Below are positions 27,590 to 36,043 of a stretch of 64,000 nt of DNA, one piece after another (position 1 is the stretch's first letter; every line of letters begins with the position of its first letter). The notes under the pieces were generated by a model that was not told where the DNA came from, made no database searches, and was given only the letters and a program-made list of their open reading frames with translations. The DNA is from Inhella sp. (GTDB taxonomy: Bacteria; Pseudomonadota; Gammaproteobacteria; Burkholderiales; Burkholderiaceae_C). Both the position numbers and the translations under genes were made by a program. The stretch covers positions 1 through 64,000 of the forward strand of contig NZ_JAPZSY010000012.1 in NCBI RefSeq assembly GCF_027532025.1, read 5' to 3'.

Positions 27590-28342
27590 ATGCCCACGCC
27601 CCACCTGTCGATCGACGGCGCCACCGCCACCCTTTGCCTGCGGCGCCCGGAGCAAGCCAACCGCCTGGAGTTGGACGATCTGGAGGCGCTGCACGCCCAC
27701 ATCGCCGCCCTGCACACCACACCCACCGTGCGCCTCGTGCTGCTGCGCGGCGAGGGGCGGCACTTCTGCAGCGGCTTTCACATCGACGCCGTGCCCGGCG
27801 TTGACGCCCCGGCGCTGTTCGACGCCCTGTGCACCGCGTGGGAGGCCCTGCCCTGCCTGACCCTGGCCGTGCTGCACGGTGGCGTTTGGGGCGGCGCAAC
27901 CGATTGGACTCTGGCCTGCGACTTCCGGCTGGGCAGCCTGGCCACGCAGATGGCCATCCCCGCCGCCCGGCTGGGGCTGCTCTACCACGCGGGCGGCATG
28001 CGGCGGTTGGTGTCCCGCCTGGGCTTGGGGCCCGCCAAGCGCCTGCTGCTGGCGGGGCAAACGCTGGAGGCCGATGCGATGTGGGCCGCCCACCTGCTCG
28101 ACGAACTGCACCCCGACGCTGCCGCGCTGGAGACCGCGGTGGGTCGATGGCAGCACAACCTGACCGGGCTCGCGCCCTTGGCCGTGGCGGGCATGAAGCG
28201 CCACCTCAACGCACTAGCCCAGGGCCCTTTGGACGCCGCCGCCCATGCCCAGGACGCCGCACGATGCGCCGCTTCGGCCGATCTGGCCGAGGGCGTGGCG
28301 GCGTGGCGGGCTCGGCGGCCCCCGGTTTTCACCGGGGAGTAA
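27590..28342 (+). CDS. Enoyl-CoA hydratase/isomerase family protein
   Basis: 250 residues of the crotonase fold. The first oxyanion region reads EGRHFCSGFHIDAV and the second LAVLHGGVWGGATDWTLACDFRLGS, the usual G-x-x-x-G-G-x-x-x pattern. IPAARLGLLYHAGGMRRLVSRLGLGPAKRLLLAGQTLEA follows. Typical catalytic Glu positions look replaced (GGATD), so the reaction is uncertain. ATG 27590 begins the crotonase core; the track's upstream start overlaps yajC. It probably handles an acyl-CoA substrate. Confidence 0.82.
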   Translation: MPTPHLSIDGATATLCLRRPEQANRLELDDLEALHAHIAALHTTPTVRLVLLRGEGRHFCSGFHIDAVPGVDAPALFDALCTAWEALPCLTLAVLHGGVWGGATDWTLACDFRLGSLATQMAIPAARLGLLYHAGGMRRLVSRLGLGPAKRLLLAGQTLEADAMWAAHLLDELHPDAAALETAVGRWQHNLTGLAPLAVAGMKRHLNALAQGPLDAAAHAQDAARCAASADLAEGVAAWRARRPPVFTGE

Positions 28343-28441
28343 GACCCCGATGGCAAGGCGCACGTTGCTTGAGCGACAATAACGGGCTGCGCCCCTCGCG
28401 CACGCGACCCACTCCAACCATTCGAACAGGCGAGAACCAAC

Positions 28442-28681
28442 GTGGCCAAGGACACCACAAAAACGTTGATCGAGGCCGATGGCCTGCGCTACAAGTCCAA
28501 GGCACCGGGTTCGCCCTTCGCGGCCACCTCGTCGTTTGGCGCAGCCACCATGTCGTGCTTTCTCTGCGGCAAGCACCGCCCGCGCGCCATGCTGAAGTCG
28601 CGCAAGTTGCTGGGCAAGAGCCAGCCCGTGTGCGCGCCCTCGTGCAAAGAGCTCGAAGAACAACTGGCCGCCAAGAAGTGA
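28442..28681 (+). CDS. Small CxxC/CxxxC protein, paralogue 1
   Basis: 79 residues from GTG 28442. Four cysteines form C39-x2-C42 and C64-x3-C68 separated by 21 residues (SCFLCGKHRPRAM...QPVCAPSCKEL), suggesting a small zinc-binding module. The N-terminal block DGLRYKSKAPGSPF is also shared with the next gene. A GGCGAG-like site precedes the GTG. No named family was recognised. The basic character (KHRPRAMLKSRK) would permit nucleic-acid binding, but this is only a guess. Confidence 0.65.
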   Translation: MAKDTTKTLIEADGLRYKSKAPGSPFAATSSFGAATMSCFLCGKHRPRAMLKSRKLLGKSQPVCAPSCKELEEQLAAKK

Positions 28682-28776
28682 GCGCACCCGGGTTCGCCCG
28701 GGGCCGGGCAAGCCTGTAGGCTCAGCGTCACAAGACAGGCCTAGCATCGGGTTCGGTTTTCACCACCGGACTGCGC

Positions 28777-28977
28777 ATGACCCCCGACACCCACACCGCC
28801 GTTCGCGAAGACGGCCTGCGTTTCGAGGCCAAGCTGAACGGCTCGCCGTTCTTCGGCAGCGGCAACATGCGCTCTTGCTTCAAATGCGGCAAGCATCGCT
28901 TGCCATCGGCGCTGCGCACCTTCAAGTTCATGGGCCGGCAAGAGCGCGTGTGCGCCCCGGCCTGCGAGCCGCGCTGA
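28777..28977 (+). CDS. Small CxxC/CxxxC protein, paralogue 2
   Basis: 66 residues. The cysteines C34-x2-C37 and C59-x3-C63 have exactly the same spacing as in the gene just upstream (SCFKCGKHRLPSAL...ERVCAPACEPR). The leading block DGLRFEAKLNGSPFF also matches. The two genes are therefore tandem paralogues separated by 95 bp. It is probably a metal-binding protein; the function is unknown. Confidence 0.65.
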   Translation: MTPDTHTAVREDGLRFEAKLNGSPFFGSGNMRSCFKCGKHRLPSALRTFKFMGRQERVCAPACEPR

Positions 28978-28983
28978 GCCGAA

Positions 28984-29652
28984 TCAGCCCTTGGAGGGCC
29001 GTGCGGGCCGGCCTGGCCGGTCGGATCGGGGCCCTCGGGCCTCGGGGCGCTGCTGCCCCGGCCGACCGGGCGGCGCGCGCCGCGGCGGGACGGGCGCCGC
29101 GGGTGGCATGGCCGCCAGCTCTTCTTTCGCCTGGGCCAGCAAGGCATCCAAGGCCCCGTCCTCCACCCCCTTGAGCGCGCAGAAGTTGGCGCGGCTCAGC
29201 GAGGTGCGCTGCCAATCGGCCAACAGGTCCAGGCGCCAACGGCGGGCGGCCTGCATCTCTTGTTCCCGCGCTTGCTGGCGCTCGCGGCGCTCGGCCAGCG
29301 CCTTCTTGGCGGCTTCGCGATGTTCTTCGGCAATCTCACCGGCCGGCTGACCCTCCAAGTCCAGGCGGTGGGGCTCCCGCACCAGCGCGCGCAGGTAAGC
29401 ATTGCCCGCCGTGTGGCGGCGCAAGAAGGCCGTCAACACGGGCTTGGGGAACACACCGGGCGCGCGCGCTTCGATGTCGGCTTGGATGCGCAGCTTGATG
29501 GGCTTGGGCGCGCCCGCGAAGAGCGCGGGAAACAAGGCCTTGAGGCGCTCAGCCGCAGCCTCGGGGCTGCGTACCTTGCCCGAGACAGCAGGCGCCTGCG
29601 GCCCCTCGGATGCGTCGGGGGTCTCGGGCGCGGAAGGTTCGGACGACGACAT
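28984..29652 (-). CDS. ProQ/FinO-domain RNA chaperone-like protein
   Basis: 222 residues from ATG 29652. The ProQ/FinO domain covers about residues 28-140: RLKALFPALFAGAPKPIKLRIQADIEARAPGVFPKPVLTAFLRRHTAGNAYLRALVRE. ProQ/FinO proteins bind structured sRNAs and mRNA 3' ends. A highly charged helical segment (EEHREAAKKALAERRERQQAREQ) and a very basic Pro/Arg/Gly-rich tail (PPRRAPPGRPGQQRPEARGPRSDRPGRPARP) follow, likely a disordered RNA-binding extension. Convergent with the small Cys genes and divergent from htpG. Confidence 0.88.
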   Translation of the reverse strand: MSSSEPSAPETPDASEGPQAPAVSGKVRSPEAAAERLKALFPALFAGAPKPIKLRIQADIEARAPGVFPKPVLTAFLRRHTAGNAYLRALVREPHRLDLEGQPAGEIAEEHREAAKKALAERRERQQAREQEMQAARRWRLDLLADWQRTSLSRANFCALKGVEDGALDALLAQAKEELAAMPPAAPVPPRRAPPGRPGQQRPEARGPRSDRPGRPARPSKG

Positions 29653-29756
29653 GGCAATGCAGCACAAGGAAAGCCCGCCATCGTAAGCCAGGGGCTTGAA
29701 AGCTTTGCCCTTGCCCCCAGATGGCGCGGCATCCCTCGGCAACCCCCGAAAGCACC

Positions 29757-31649
29757 ATGAGCAAGCACACCCATGCCTTCCAGGCTGAAGTCCAGCAGAT
29801 CCTGCACCTGGTCACGCACAGCCTGTATTCCAACAAAGAGATCTTTCTGCGCGAGTTGGTGTCCAACGCCAGCGACGCCTGCGACAAGCTGCGCTTTGAA
29901 GCCTTGGACCACCCCGCCTGGCTCGAAGAAGCGCCTGCGCTGGAGATCCGCCTGGTGCTGGACAAGGAGAAGCGCACGCTGACGATCCGCGACAACGGCA
30001 TCGGCATGAGCGCCGACGAGGCCATCGCCCACCTGGGCACCATCGCCAAAAGCGGCACGCGCGATTTCCTGTCGAAGCTGGGCGACGACAAGAAGGGCGA
30101 CGCCCACCTGATCGGCCAATTCGGGGTGGGCTTTTACTCGGGCTTCATCGTGGCCGACCGCATCACGGTGGAGAGCCGCCGCGCCGGCCTGGAAGCCAGC
30201 CAGGGCGTGCGCTGGGTCAGCGAGGGCACGGGCGAGTTCGAGGTCGAAGCGATCGACAAGGCCGAGCGCGGCACCGACGTCATCCTGCACCTGCGCGAGG
30301 GCGAGGACGACTTCCTGCAGCCCTGGCGCTTGCGCAGCATCGTCTCCAAGTACAGCGACCACATCAGCCTGCCCATCCTGCTGAAAAAGGAGGTGTGGGA
30401 CGCCGAAAAGAGCGCCTACGTGGCCACCGACGAGTGGGAGACCATCAACCAAGCCAGCGCGCTTTGGAGCCGCCCCAAAGCCGAGGTGACCCAGGAGCAG
30501 TACGACGAGTTCTACAAGACCCTGAGTCACGACAGCGAGCCGCCGCTGGCGCACACGCACAACCGCGTGGAGGGCCGCAGCGAGTACACGCAGCTGCTCT
30601 ACATCCCGGCCAAGGCCCCGTTCGACCTGTGGAACCGCGACAAGAAGCCGGGCGTGAAGCTCTACGTCAAGCGCGTGTTCATCATGGACGACGCCCAGGA
30701 GCTGATGCCGACCTACCTACGCTTCGTGCGGGGCGTCATCGACTCGGCCGACCTGCCGCTGAACGTCAGCCGCGAACTGCTGCAAGAAAGCCGCGACGTG
30801 CGCGCCATCCGCGAGGGTTCGACCAAGCGCGTGCTGTCCATGCTGGAAGCGCTGGCGAACCACGACGATGCCGCCGAGCGCGACCAGTACGCCCGCTTCT
30901 GGAAGGAGTTCGGCGCCGTCTTGAAGGAAGGTGTGGGCGAGGACTTCCAGAACCAGGAGCGCATTGCCAAGCTGCTGCGCTTTGCGTCCACGCACGCCCC
31001 CGAGGGCCAACAGGGCCTGGTGTCGCTGGCCGACTACGTCGGCCGCATGAAGGAGGGTCAGGAGGCCATCTACGTCATCACCGCCGACAGCCTGGGCGCG
31101 GCGCAAAGCAGCCCGCAGCTCGAGATCTTCCGCAAGAAGGGCATCGAGGTGTTGCTGCTGACCGACCGCGTGGACGAGTGGCTGCTGAGCCACCTGCACG
31201 AGTTCGATGGCAAGCCGCTGCAGTCGGTGGCCAAAGGGGCAGTGGACCTCGGCAAACTGCAGGACGAGACCGAGAAGAAGGCCGCCGAAGAAGCGGCTGA
31301 AGCCTTCAAGCCCTTGCTGGAGCGCCTGAAGTCGGCCCTGGGCGAGCGCGCCAAGGACGTGCGCGTGACCACGCGCTTGGTCGACAGCCCGGCCTGCATC
31401 GTGGTGGAGGAGGGCGACATGAGCGCCCACTTGGCGCGCTTGCTGAAGCAAGCCGGACAAACCGCGCCCGATGTGAAGCCGACGCTGGAAGTCAACCCCG
31501 AGCACCCGCTGGTGAAGGCCCTGGACGGGCATGCGAAGTTCGACGAGCTGGCGCAGGTCTTGTTCGACCAAGCCCTGCTCGCCGAGGGCGGCACGCTCGA
31601 CGACCCGGCGGGCTACGTCAAGCGCGTGAACAGCCTGCTGCTGGGCTGA
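29757..31649 (+). CDS. htpG: Molecular chaperone HtpG (Hsp90)
   Basis: 630 residues. The GHKL ATPase domain shows [37 protein letters not shown] and [11 protein letters not shown]. The middle domain contains [11 protein letters not shown] and [39 protein letters not shown]. The C-terminal dimerisation region is complete. ATG 29757 ([12 protein letters not shown]) matches the family N-terminus; the track start is 12 codons earlier. A cytosolic ATP-dependent chaperone. Confidence 0.97.
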   Translation: MSKHTHAFQAEVQQILHLVTHSLYSNKEIFLRELVSNASDACDKLRFEALDHPAWLEEAPALEIRLVLDKEKRTLTIRDNGIGMSADEAIAHLGTIAKSGTRDFLSKLGDDKKGDAHLIGQFGVGFYSGFIVADRITVESRRAGLEASQGVRWVSEGTGEFEVEAIDKAERGTDVILHLREGEDDFLQPWRLRSIVSKYSDHISLPILLKKEVWDAEKSAYVATDEWETINQASALWSRPKAEVTQEQYDEFYKTLSHDSEPPLAHTHNRVEGRSEYTQLLYIPAKAPFDLWNRDKKPGVKLYVKRVFIMDDAQELMPTYLRFVRGVIDSADLPLNVSRELLQESRDVRAIREGSTKRVLSMLEALANHDDAAERDQYARFWKEFGAVLKEGVGEDFQNQERIAKLLRFASTHAPEGQQGLVSLADYVGRMKEGQEAIYVITADSLGAAQSSPQLEIFRKKGIEVLLLTDRVDEWLLSHLHEFDGKPLQSVAKGAVDLGKLQDETEKKAAEEAAEAFKPLLERLKSALGERAKDVRVTTRLVDSPACIVVEEGDMSAHLARLLKQAGQTAPDVKPTLEVNPEHPLVKALDGHAKFDELAQVLFDQALLAEGGTLDDPAGYVKRVNSLLLG

Positions 31650-31659
31650 TCAGGCCGGA

Positions 31660-32721
31660 TCACGCAAAGCCGTCGCCGTCGAAATCCGCGCCGCCTTCGT
31701 CCCGCCAAACGGGAGGCGGCGCGTCGGTGGCGGCGTCGGCCATGGCTTCCAGCTGCTCGGCCAGCAGCGCCACTTGGTCCTGCCAGTAGTTGGGCGTGCC
31801 AAACCAGGGGAAGGCGACGGGGAAGGCCGGATCGTCCCAGCGCTTGGCGATCCAACCGCTGTGGTGAACCATGCGCAGGGTGCGCAGAGGCTCGATGAGC
31901 CGGCTCTCGCGCGGATCGAAGTCGAGCACCTGCTCGTAGCCGTCCAACAGGCAGGCCAGTTGCCCGCGAGCCTGGGCGGCATCGCCGCTGAGCAGCATCC
32001 ACAAGTCTTGCACCGCGGGGCCGGTGACGGCGTCGTCCAAGTCCACGAAATGCGGGCCACCACCGGGCGTCCACAGCAGGTTGCCGGGGTGGCAATCGCC
32101 GTGCAGGCGCTGCACGCGCAGGTCGGGCAAGGCGTCGAATGCAGCCTGCACCGCGTCCAAGCAACGACCGACCACAGACAGCCAGCGCTCACGCACGTCG
32201 GGCAGCAACAGGCCACTGGCCAGCACCGCCTCCCGCGCCACGTCGCCCGGCGCGCGGCCGACCCAATGCGGACGATGCTGGAACGGACGCTCACGTCCCG
32301 TGCGGTGGATGCGCGCGATGAAGCGGCCCAAGGCCTCCAACACCTCGGGGTCTTCCAACTCGGGCGCCCGTCCACCCTGCCGCGGAGCGACGGCGAAACG
32401 CAGCCCCTGCCAATGGGCCAGGGTGGGCGGCTCGCCCGACACGACCGCGCCTGCGGCGCACAAGGTCAATGGCGCAGCGATGGGGACCTCGGCCGCAGCC
32501 AAGTCGCGGGCGAAGCCATGCTCCTCCAGCAGTTGCTCGTCCGTCCAACGCCCGGGGCGGTAGAACTTGGCCACCACGGCGCCGCCGTCCTCCAGGTGCA
32601 CGAGGTACACCCGGTTTTCGTAAGAGTTGAGCTGCAGCAAGCGGCCGTCGCCGCGCAGGCCGGCCGCGTCCAAGGCATCGAGCACCTTGCTGGGGTCGAG
32701 ATCGGCGTAGTCGAGATTCAC
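31660..32721 (-). CDS. srkA: Stress-response Ser/Thr kinase SrkA (YihE/RdoA)
   Basis: 353 residues of the APH-like kinase fold. The start LNSYENRVYLVHLEDGGAVVAKFYRPGRWTDEQLLEEHGF is diagnostic of the SrkA/YihE family, known in E. coli to counter programmed death after stress. Catalytic loop: LHGDCHPGNLLW; metal-binding: HFVDLDDAVTGPAVQDLWML. The C-terminal FPVAFPWFGTPNYWQDQVALLAEQ is also conserved. It overlaps the GNAT gene upstream by 4 bp and converges with htpG. Confidence 0.94.
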   Translation of the reverse strand: MNLDYADLDPSKVLDALDAAGLRGDGRLLQLNSYENRVYLVHLEDGGAVVAKFYRPGRWTDEQLLEEHGFARDLAAAEVPIAAPLTLCAAGAVVSGEPPTLAHWQGLRFAVAPRQGGRAPELEDPEVLEALGRFIARIHRTGRERPFQHRPHWVGRAPGDVAREAVLASGLLLPDVRERWLSVVGRCLDAVQAAFDALPDLRVQRLHGDCHPGNLLWTPGGGPHFVDLDDAVTGPAVQDLWMLLSGDAAQARGQLACLLDGYEQVLDFDPRESRLIEPLRTLRMVHHSGWIAKRWDDPAFPVAFPWFGTPNYWQDQVALLAEQLEAMADAATDAPPPVWRDEGGADFDGDGFA

Positions 32722-33413
32722 GGCGGCGGGTCGGCGGGCGGGGGGCCGGCATCATCTCCCAACAGCCCTCGTGGCAGGCGCCCTTGCACGGCGCCCAGCC
32801 AGTCTTGCCACTGCTTGGCCTGGTGCTTGAACCGGAAGTCCCACTCGCCCAACTGACTTTCGATGGCCTCCTCGGTGTGACTGACCCAGTCGTCCGGCGG
32901 CAGATGCAAGCGGCTGGTGACCGAGCCGTCATCCATCGCCTCGGGCCACGCGCCGGCTCGCTCGGCGATGCGCAGCATGGGCGCGTTTTCGGCCAAAGCG
33001 TGGATGAGCAAGAAGCGCTTGTTGCGGTTGCGGGCGTGCAGGCAGGCCAGCTGGAACAGTCGCCCGCCCAAGCCACGGCCGCGGTAGCGCGGCAGCACCG
33101 AGACGCCGAACTCGGCGGTGTCGTCGTGCCACTCCGCATCGGGCGGGTAGGCGATGTGGGCGGCGGCCACCAACTCCAGCCGGCGGTTGAAGATGCCCAG
33201 CACCTCGTCGCGCACGAAGTCGAGCGACAAGGCGTAGCGGGTGGTTTGAGCGTCGCTGGCGGCGTAGCCGTAGCGCAGGTAGCGATCCCCTGGCGAGAGC
33301 GCCAGCAGGTGTCGCAACAGGCGACGCCGGTGTCGCCGCGCCAGCGCACGGATGGGCACCCAAGCGACCAGCTCGCGCCAGCGCTGCAAAGCGGCATCCA
33401 GGGGGGCATTCAT
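32718..33413 (-). CDS. GNAT-family N-acetyltransferase
   Basis: 231 residues. The acetyl-CoA-binding motif is VSVLPRYRGRGLGGRLFQLACLHARNRN, the R/Q-x-x-G-x-G/A loop of the GNAT fold, followed by NAPMLRIAERAG. ATG 33413 is preferred over the upstream TTG at 33449. The last 50 residues (HTEEAIESQLGEWDFRFKHQAKQWQDWL) are a helical extension. The acceptor substrate is not predictable. Its stop overlaps the srkA start by 4 bp. Confidence 0.8.
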   Translation of the reverse strand: MNAPLDAALQRWRELVAWVPIRALARRHRRRLLRHLLALSPGDRYLRYGYAASDAQTTRYALSLDFVRDEVLGIFNRRLELVAAAHIAYPPDAEWHDDTAEFGVSVLPRYRGRGLGGRLFQLACLHARNRNKRFLLIHALAENAPMLRIAERAGAWPEAMDDGSVTSRLHLPPDDWVSHTEEAIESQLGEWDFRFKHQAKQWQDWLGAVQGRLPRGLLGDDAGPPPADPPP

Positions 33414-33431
33414 GGCGGTGAGCGTCGCAGC

Positions 33432-33461
33432 TTGCTGGCTCGGGGTCAACCCTGTTAGACT
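33432..33461 (+). promoter_or_regulatory. Candidate sigma-70 promoter for rplM-rpsI
   Basis: TTGCTG (33432-33437) and TAGACT (33456-33461) are separated by 18 bp and lie about 140 bp upstream of the rplM start. They match the -35 and -10 consensus in three to four positions each. The leader between promoter and rplM is long enough for the translational autoregulation known for the L13 operon. Strength and start site are unverified. Confidence 0.35.
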
Positions 33462-33598
33462 CGAGGGCTTTCCTGCGTCCGCATGGGCTGGGTCGCGGGA
33501 GCCGGTTGGAGAGCCTGCCGAGCGTTTTGAGAGAAGCGCTCCTTCACAAGCAGGGCCGAGAGCTGGCGTTTCAAACAGCCCGAAACAGAGAACATCTC

Positions 33599-34027
33599 AT
33601 GAAGACCTTCAGCGCCAAGCCGGCCGAAGTGACGCACGAGTGGTTTGTGATTGACGCCACCGACAAGGTGCTCGGACGTGTTGCCAGCGAAGTGGCACTC
33701 CGACTGCGCGGCAAGCACAAGGCCATTTACACGCCTCACGTCGACACCGGCGACTTCATCATCGTCGTCAACGCCGACAAGATCCGTGTCACCGGCACCA
33801 AAGCCGACGACAAGATCTACTACCGCCACAGCGGTTTCCCGGGCGGCATCTACGCCACCAAGTTCAAGGACATGCAGGCCAAGCACCCCGGCCGCGCCTT
33901 GGAAAAGGCCGTCAAGGGCATGCTGCCCAAGGGCCCGTTGGGTTACGCCATGGTCAAGAAGCTGAAGGTCTACGCCGGTGGTGAGCACCCGCACGCCGCT
34001 CAGCAGCCCAAGGCTCTGGAAATCTAA
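33599..34027 (+). CDS. rplM: 50S ribosomal protein L13
   Basis: 142 residues, exactly the E. coli length. It starts [33 protein letters not shown] and includes the conserved [37 protein letters not shown] and [24 protein letters not shown]. The track's upstream start was rejected because L13 begins at MKTF. First gene of the rplM-rpsI operon. Confidence 0.98.
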   Translation: MKTFSAKPAEVTHEWFVIDATDKVLGRVASEVALRLRGKHKAIYTPHVDTGDFIIVVNADKIRVTGTKADDKIYYRHSGFPGGIYATKFKDMQAKHPGRALEKAVKGMLPKGPLGYAMVKKLKVYAGGEHPHAAQQPKALEI

Positions 34028-34036
34028 GGACGCACG

Positions 34037-34429
34037 ATGATCGGAAATTGGAACTACGGTACCGGCCGTCGCAAGTCGTCGGTGGCGCGTGTCTTCATCA
34101 AGAAGGGCACGGGCAAGATCGTCGTGAACGGTCGCCCCATCGAGCAGTACTTCGGCCGTCAAACGTCGATCATGGTCGCCCGCCAAGCCCTGGTGCTGAC
34201 GAACAACGCCGAAGCCTTTGACGTCAAGGTCAACGTGCACGGTGGTGGTGAGTCTGGCCAAGCCGGCGCCGTGCGCCTGGGCGTGACCCGCGCACTGATC
34301 GACTACGACGCCGCCCTGAAGCCCGAGCTGAGCAAGGCCGGTTTCGTGACCCGCGACGCTCGCGAAGTGGAACGGAAGAAGGTCGGTCTGCACGGCGCCC
34401 GCCGCCGGAAGCAGTTCAGCAAGCGCTGA
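34037..34429 (+). CDS. rpsI: 30S ribosomal protein S9
   Basis: 130 residues, usual length. [37 protein letters not shown] and the C-terminal [24 protein letters not shown], which reaches the ribosomal P site, are diagnostic. It follows rplM after 9 bp and is closed by an intrinsic terminator. Confidence 0.98.
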   Translation: MIGNWNYGTGRRKSSVARVFIKKGTGKIVVNGRPIEQYFGRQTSIMVARQALVLTNNAEAFDVKVNVHGGGESGQAGAVRLGVTRALIDYDAALKPELSKAGFVTRDAREVERKKVGLHGARRRKQFSKR

Positions 34430-34449
34430 TCGGCGCTCGCCCCGACAAG

Positions 34450-34480
34450 AAGGCCGCAGCCCTGCTGCGGCCTTTTTTCT
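34450..34480 (+). terminator. Intrinsic terminator after rpsI
   Basis: AAGGCCGCAG-ccctg-CTGCGGCCTT forms a 10-bp GC-rich stem directly followed by a run of T residues (CCTTTTTTCTT). It lies about 20 bp after the rpsI stop and before the erpA start, a textbook rho-independent terminator. Confidence 0.9.
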
Positions 34481-34518
34481 TCCACCCGATAATCGGATCC
34501 TCTGCTGAAAGGTTTGCC

Positions 34519-34884
34519 ATGTCCGCTCTTGCCGCCGAAGCCCCCGTCGCCATGCCCGCCCCGCTGGTGTTCACCGACAGCGCCGCCTCCAAGGTGGCCG
34601 AGTTGGTGGCCGAAGAGGGCAACCCCGAACTGAAGCTCCGCGTGTTCGTGCAGGGCGGTGGCTGCTCGGGCTTCCAGTACGGCTTCACCTTCGACGAGGT
34701 GGCCAACGACGACGACACCCAGATGAGCAAGAACGGCGTGACCCTGCTGATCGATTCGATGAGCCTGCAATACCTGATGGGCGCCGAAATCGACTACAAG
34801 GACGATCTGCAAGGCGCCCAGTTCGTGATCAAGAACCCGAACGCAACGACCACCTGCGGCTGCGGCTCCAGCTTCTCGGTCTGA
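34519..34884 (+). CDS. erpA: Iron-sulfur cluster insertion protein ErpA
   Basis: 121 residues of the A-type carrier family. The three cluster-binding cysteines are C49 ([12 protein letters not shown]) and C113/C115 ([11 protein letters not shown]). [34 protein letters not shown] is the conserved middle region. It transfers [4Fe-4S] clusters to targets such as IspG/IspH. It is flanked on both sides by intrinsic terminators, so it is probably monocistronic. Confidence 0.95.
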   Translation: MSALAAEAPVAMPAPLVFTDSAASKVAELVAEEGNPELKLRVFVQGGGCSGFQYGFTFDEVANDDDTQMSKNGVTLLIDSMSLQYLMGAEIDYKDDLQGAQFVIKNPNATTTCGCGSSFSV

Positions 34885-34906
34885 CCCTTCGCGCGCCCCA
34901 CGAACC

Positions 34907-34931
34907 AGCCGCCCCACGAGGCGGCTTTTTT
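34907..34931 (+). terminator. Intrinsic terminator after erpA
   Basis: AGCCGCC-ccacga-GGCGGCT followed by six T residues. It lies 23 bp after the erpA stop and 24 bp from the stop of the convergent anmK gene. The 7-bp GC stem plus U-tract fits a rho-independent terminator for erpA. Confidence 0.85.
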
Positions 34932-34954
34932 GTGACCAGATCCGCCAGGGCGCA

Positions 34955-36043
34955 TCAGGCCGGGTACAGGGCCCCCAGCACGCGCGGCCCGCGGGCGCCC
35001 GTCACCGCCGGCAAGTTGCCGGGCAGGTGGTGCACGAACCGGTGCGCCAGCCAAGCGAAGGCGGCGGCCTCGACCTGCATGGGCGGCAGGCCCCGATCCG
35101 CGCTGCTCACGAAACCAACCCCCGGCAGGCGCTTGGCCAGGCGCCCCAGCAGATCGCCGTTGAAGGCCCCGCCGCCGCAGACGATCACCTCGCGGACCTG
35201 CGGCTGATGGCTGCGCAGGGCCTCGGTCACGGACCAAGCGGTGAGTTCGGCCAAGGTGGCCTGCACGTCCTCCGGCGCCGCACCGGCCAAGGGCTGACGA
35301 AGCAACCAAGGCGCATCGAACAGGTCGCGGCCCGTGGACCGCGGCGGCGGGAGGGCGAAATAGGGTTCCGCCTGCATCGCTGCGAGCAGCTCAGGCAACA
35401 CCTGGCCCTGCGCCGCCCAGGCCCCGTTCGCATCGAAGGGCTGTCCGCGATGCCGAGCCACCCAGGCGTCGAGGAGGGCGTTGGCCGGACCGGTGTCGAA
35501 GCCGGTGGTGCGGCCGTCGGCATGCAGCAGGCTGAGGTTGCCCATGCCGCCTAGATTGAGCACGGCCACATCGACGCCGGGTTGACCGAACACCGCGCGG
35601 TGAAAGGCCGGCACCAGCGGTGCGCCCTGCCCGCCCGCGGCCACGTCGCGGCTGCGCAAATCGGCCACCACGTCCAGACCGGTCAATTCAGCCAGCAGCG
35701 CGGCATCCAGCAATTGGCAGGTGTAGCCGAGCTCGGGGCGGTGGCGGACGGTCTGTCCGTGGGCACCGACGGCGCGCACCGACGGCAGGGGCCCCAGGTC
35801 GAGCACGGCGTCGGCGTACAGCCGGGCCAGCGCTTGGCCGGCCCTGGCGCTGCGGTGGAGCTCATCCGAGCCGGCCTGGTTGAGGGCCAACAGCTCGGCG
35901 CGCAGCTCGGCGGAAAAGACGCGGTGAGCGTGGGCGCGCACCACCAGCCCCGCCATCGACACCTCCGCCAAGACGGCATCGACGCCGTCCAGCGAGGTGC
36001 CCGACATGAGGCCGATGAAGGCCTCAGTCGCGGCCGGTGACAC
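34955..36043 (-). CDS. anmK: Anhydro-N-acetylmuramic acid kinase
   Basis: 362 residues, typical length. It opens and phosphorylates 1,6-anhydroMurNAc released by cell-wall turnover. Diagnostic: FIGLMSGTSLDGVDAVLAEV, VGAHGQTVRHRP, DVVADLRSRDVAAGGQGAPLVPAFH, VAVLNLGGMGNLSLL and FDTGPANALLDAWVARH. The chosen GTG at 36043 overlaps the end of the M23 peptidase gene by 20 bp. Pairing with a cell-wall peptidase gene fits a peptidoglycan role. Confidence 0.94.
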   Translation of the reverse strand: MSPAATEAFIGLMSGTSLDGVDAVLAEVSMAGLVVRAHAHRVFSAELRAELLALNQAGSDELHRSARAGQALARLYADAVLDLGPLPSVRAVGAHGQTVRHRPELGYTCQLLDAALLAELTGLDVVADLRSRDVAAGGQGAPLVPAFHRAVFGQPGVDVAVLNLGGMGNLSLLHADGRTTGFDTGPANALLDAWVARHRGQPFDANGAWAAQGQVLPELLAAMQAEPYFALPPPRSTGRDLFDAPWLLRQPLAGAAPEDVQATLAELTAWSVTEALRSHQPQVREVIVCGGGAFNGDLLGRLAKRLPGVGFVSSADRGLPPMQVEAAAFAWLAHRFVHHLPGNLPAVTGARGPRVLGALYPA

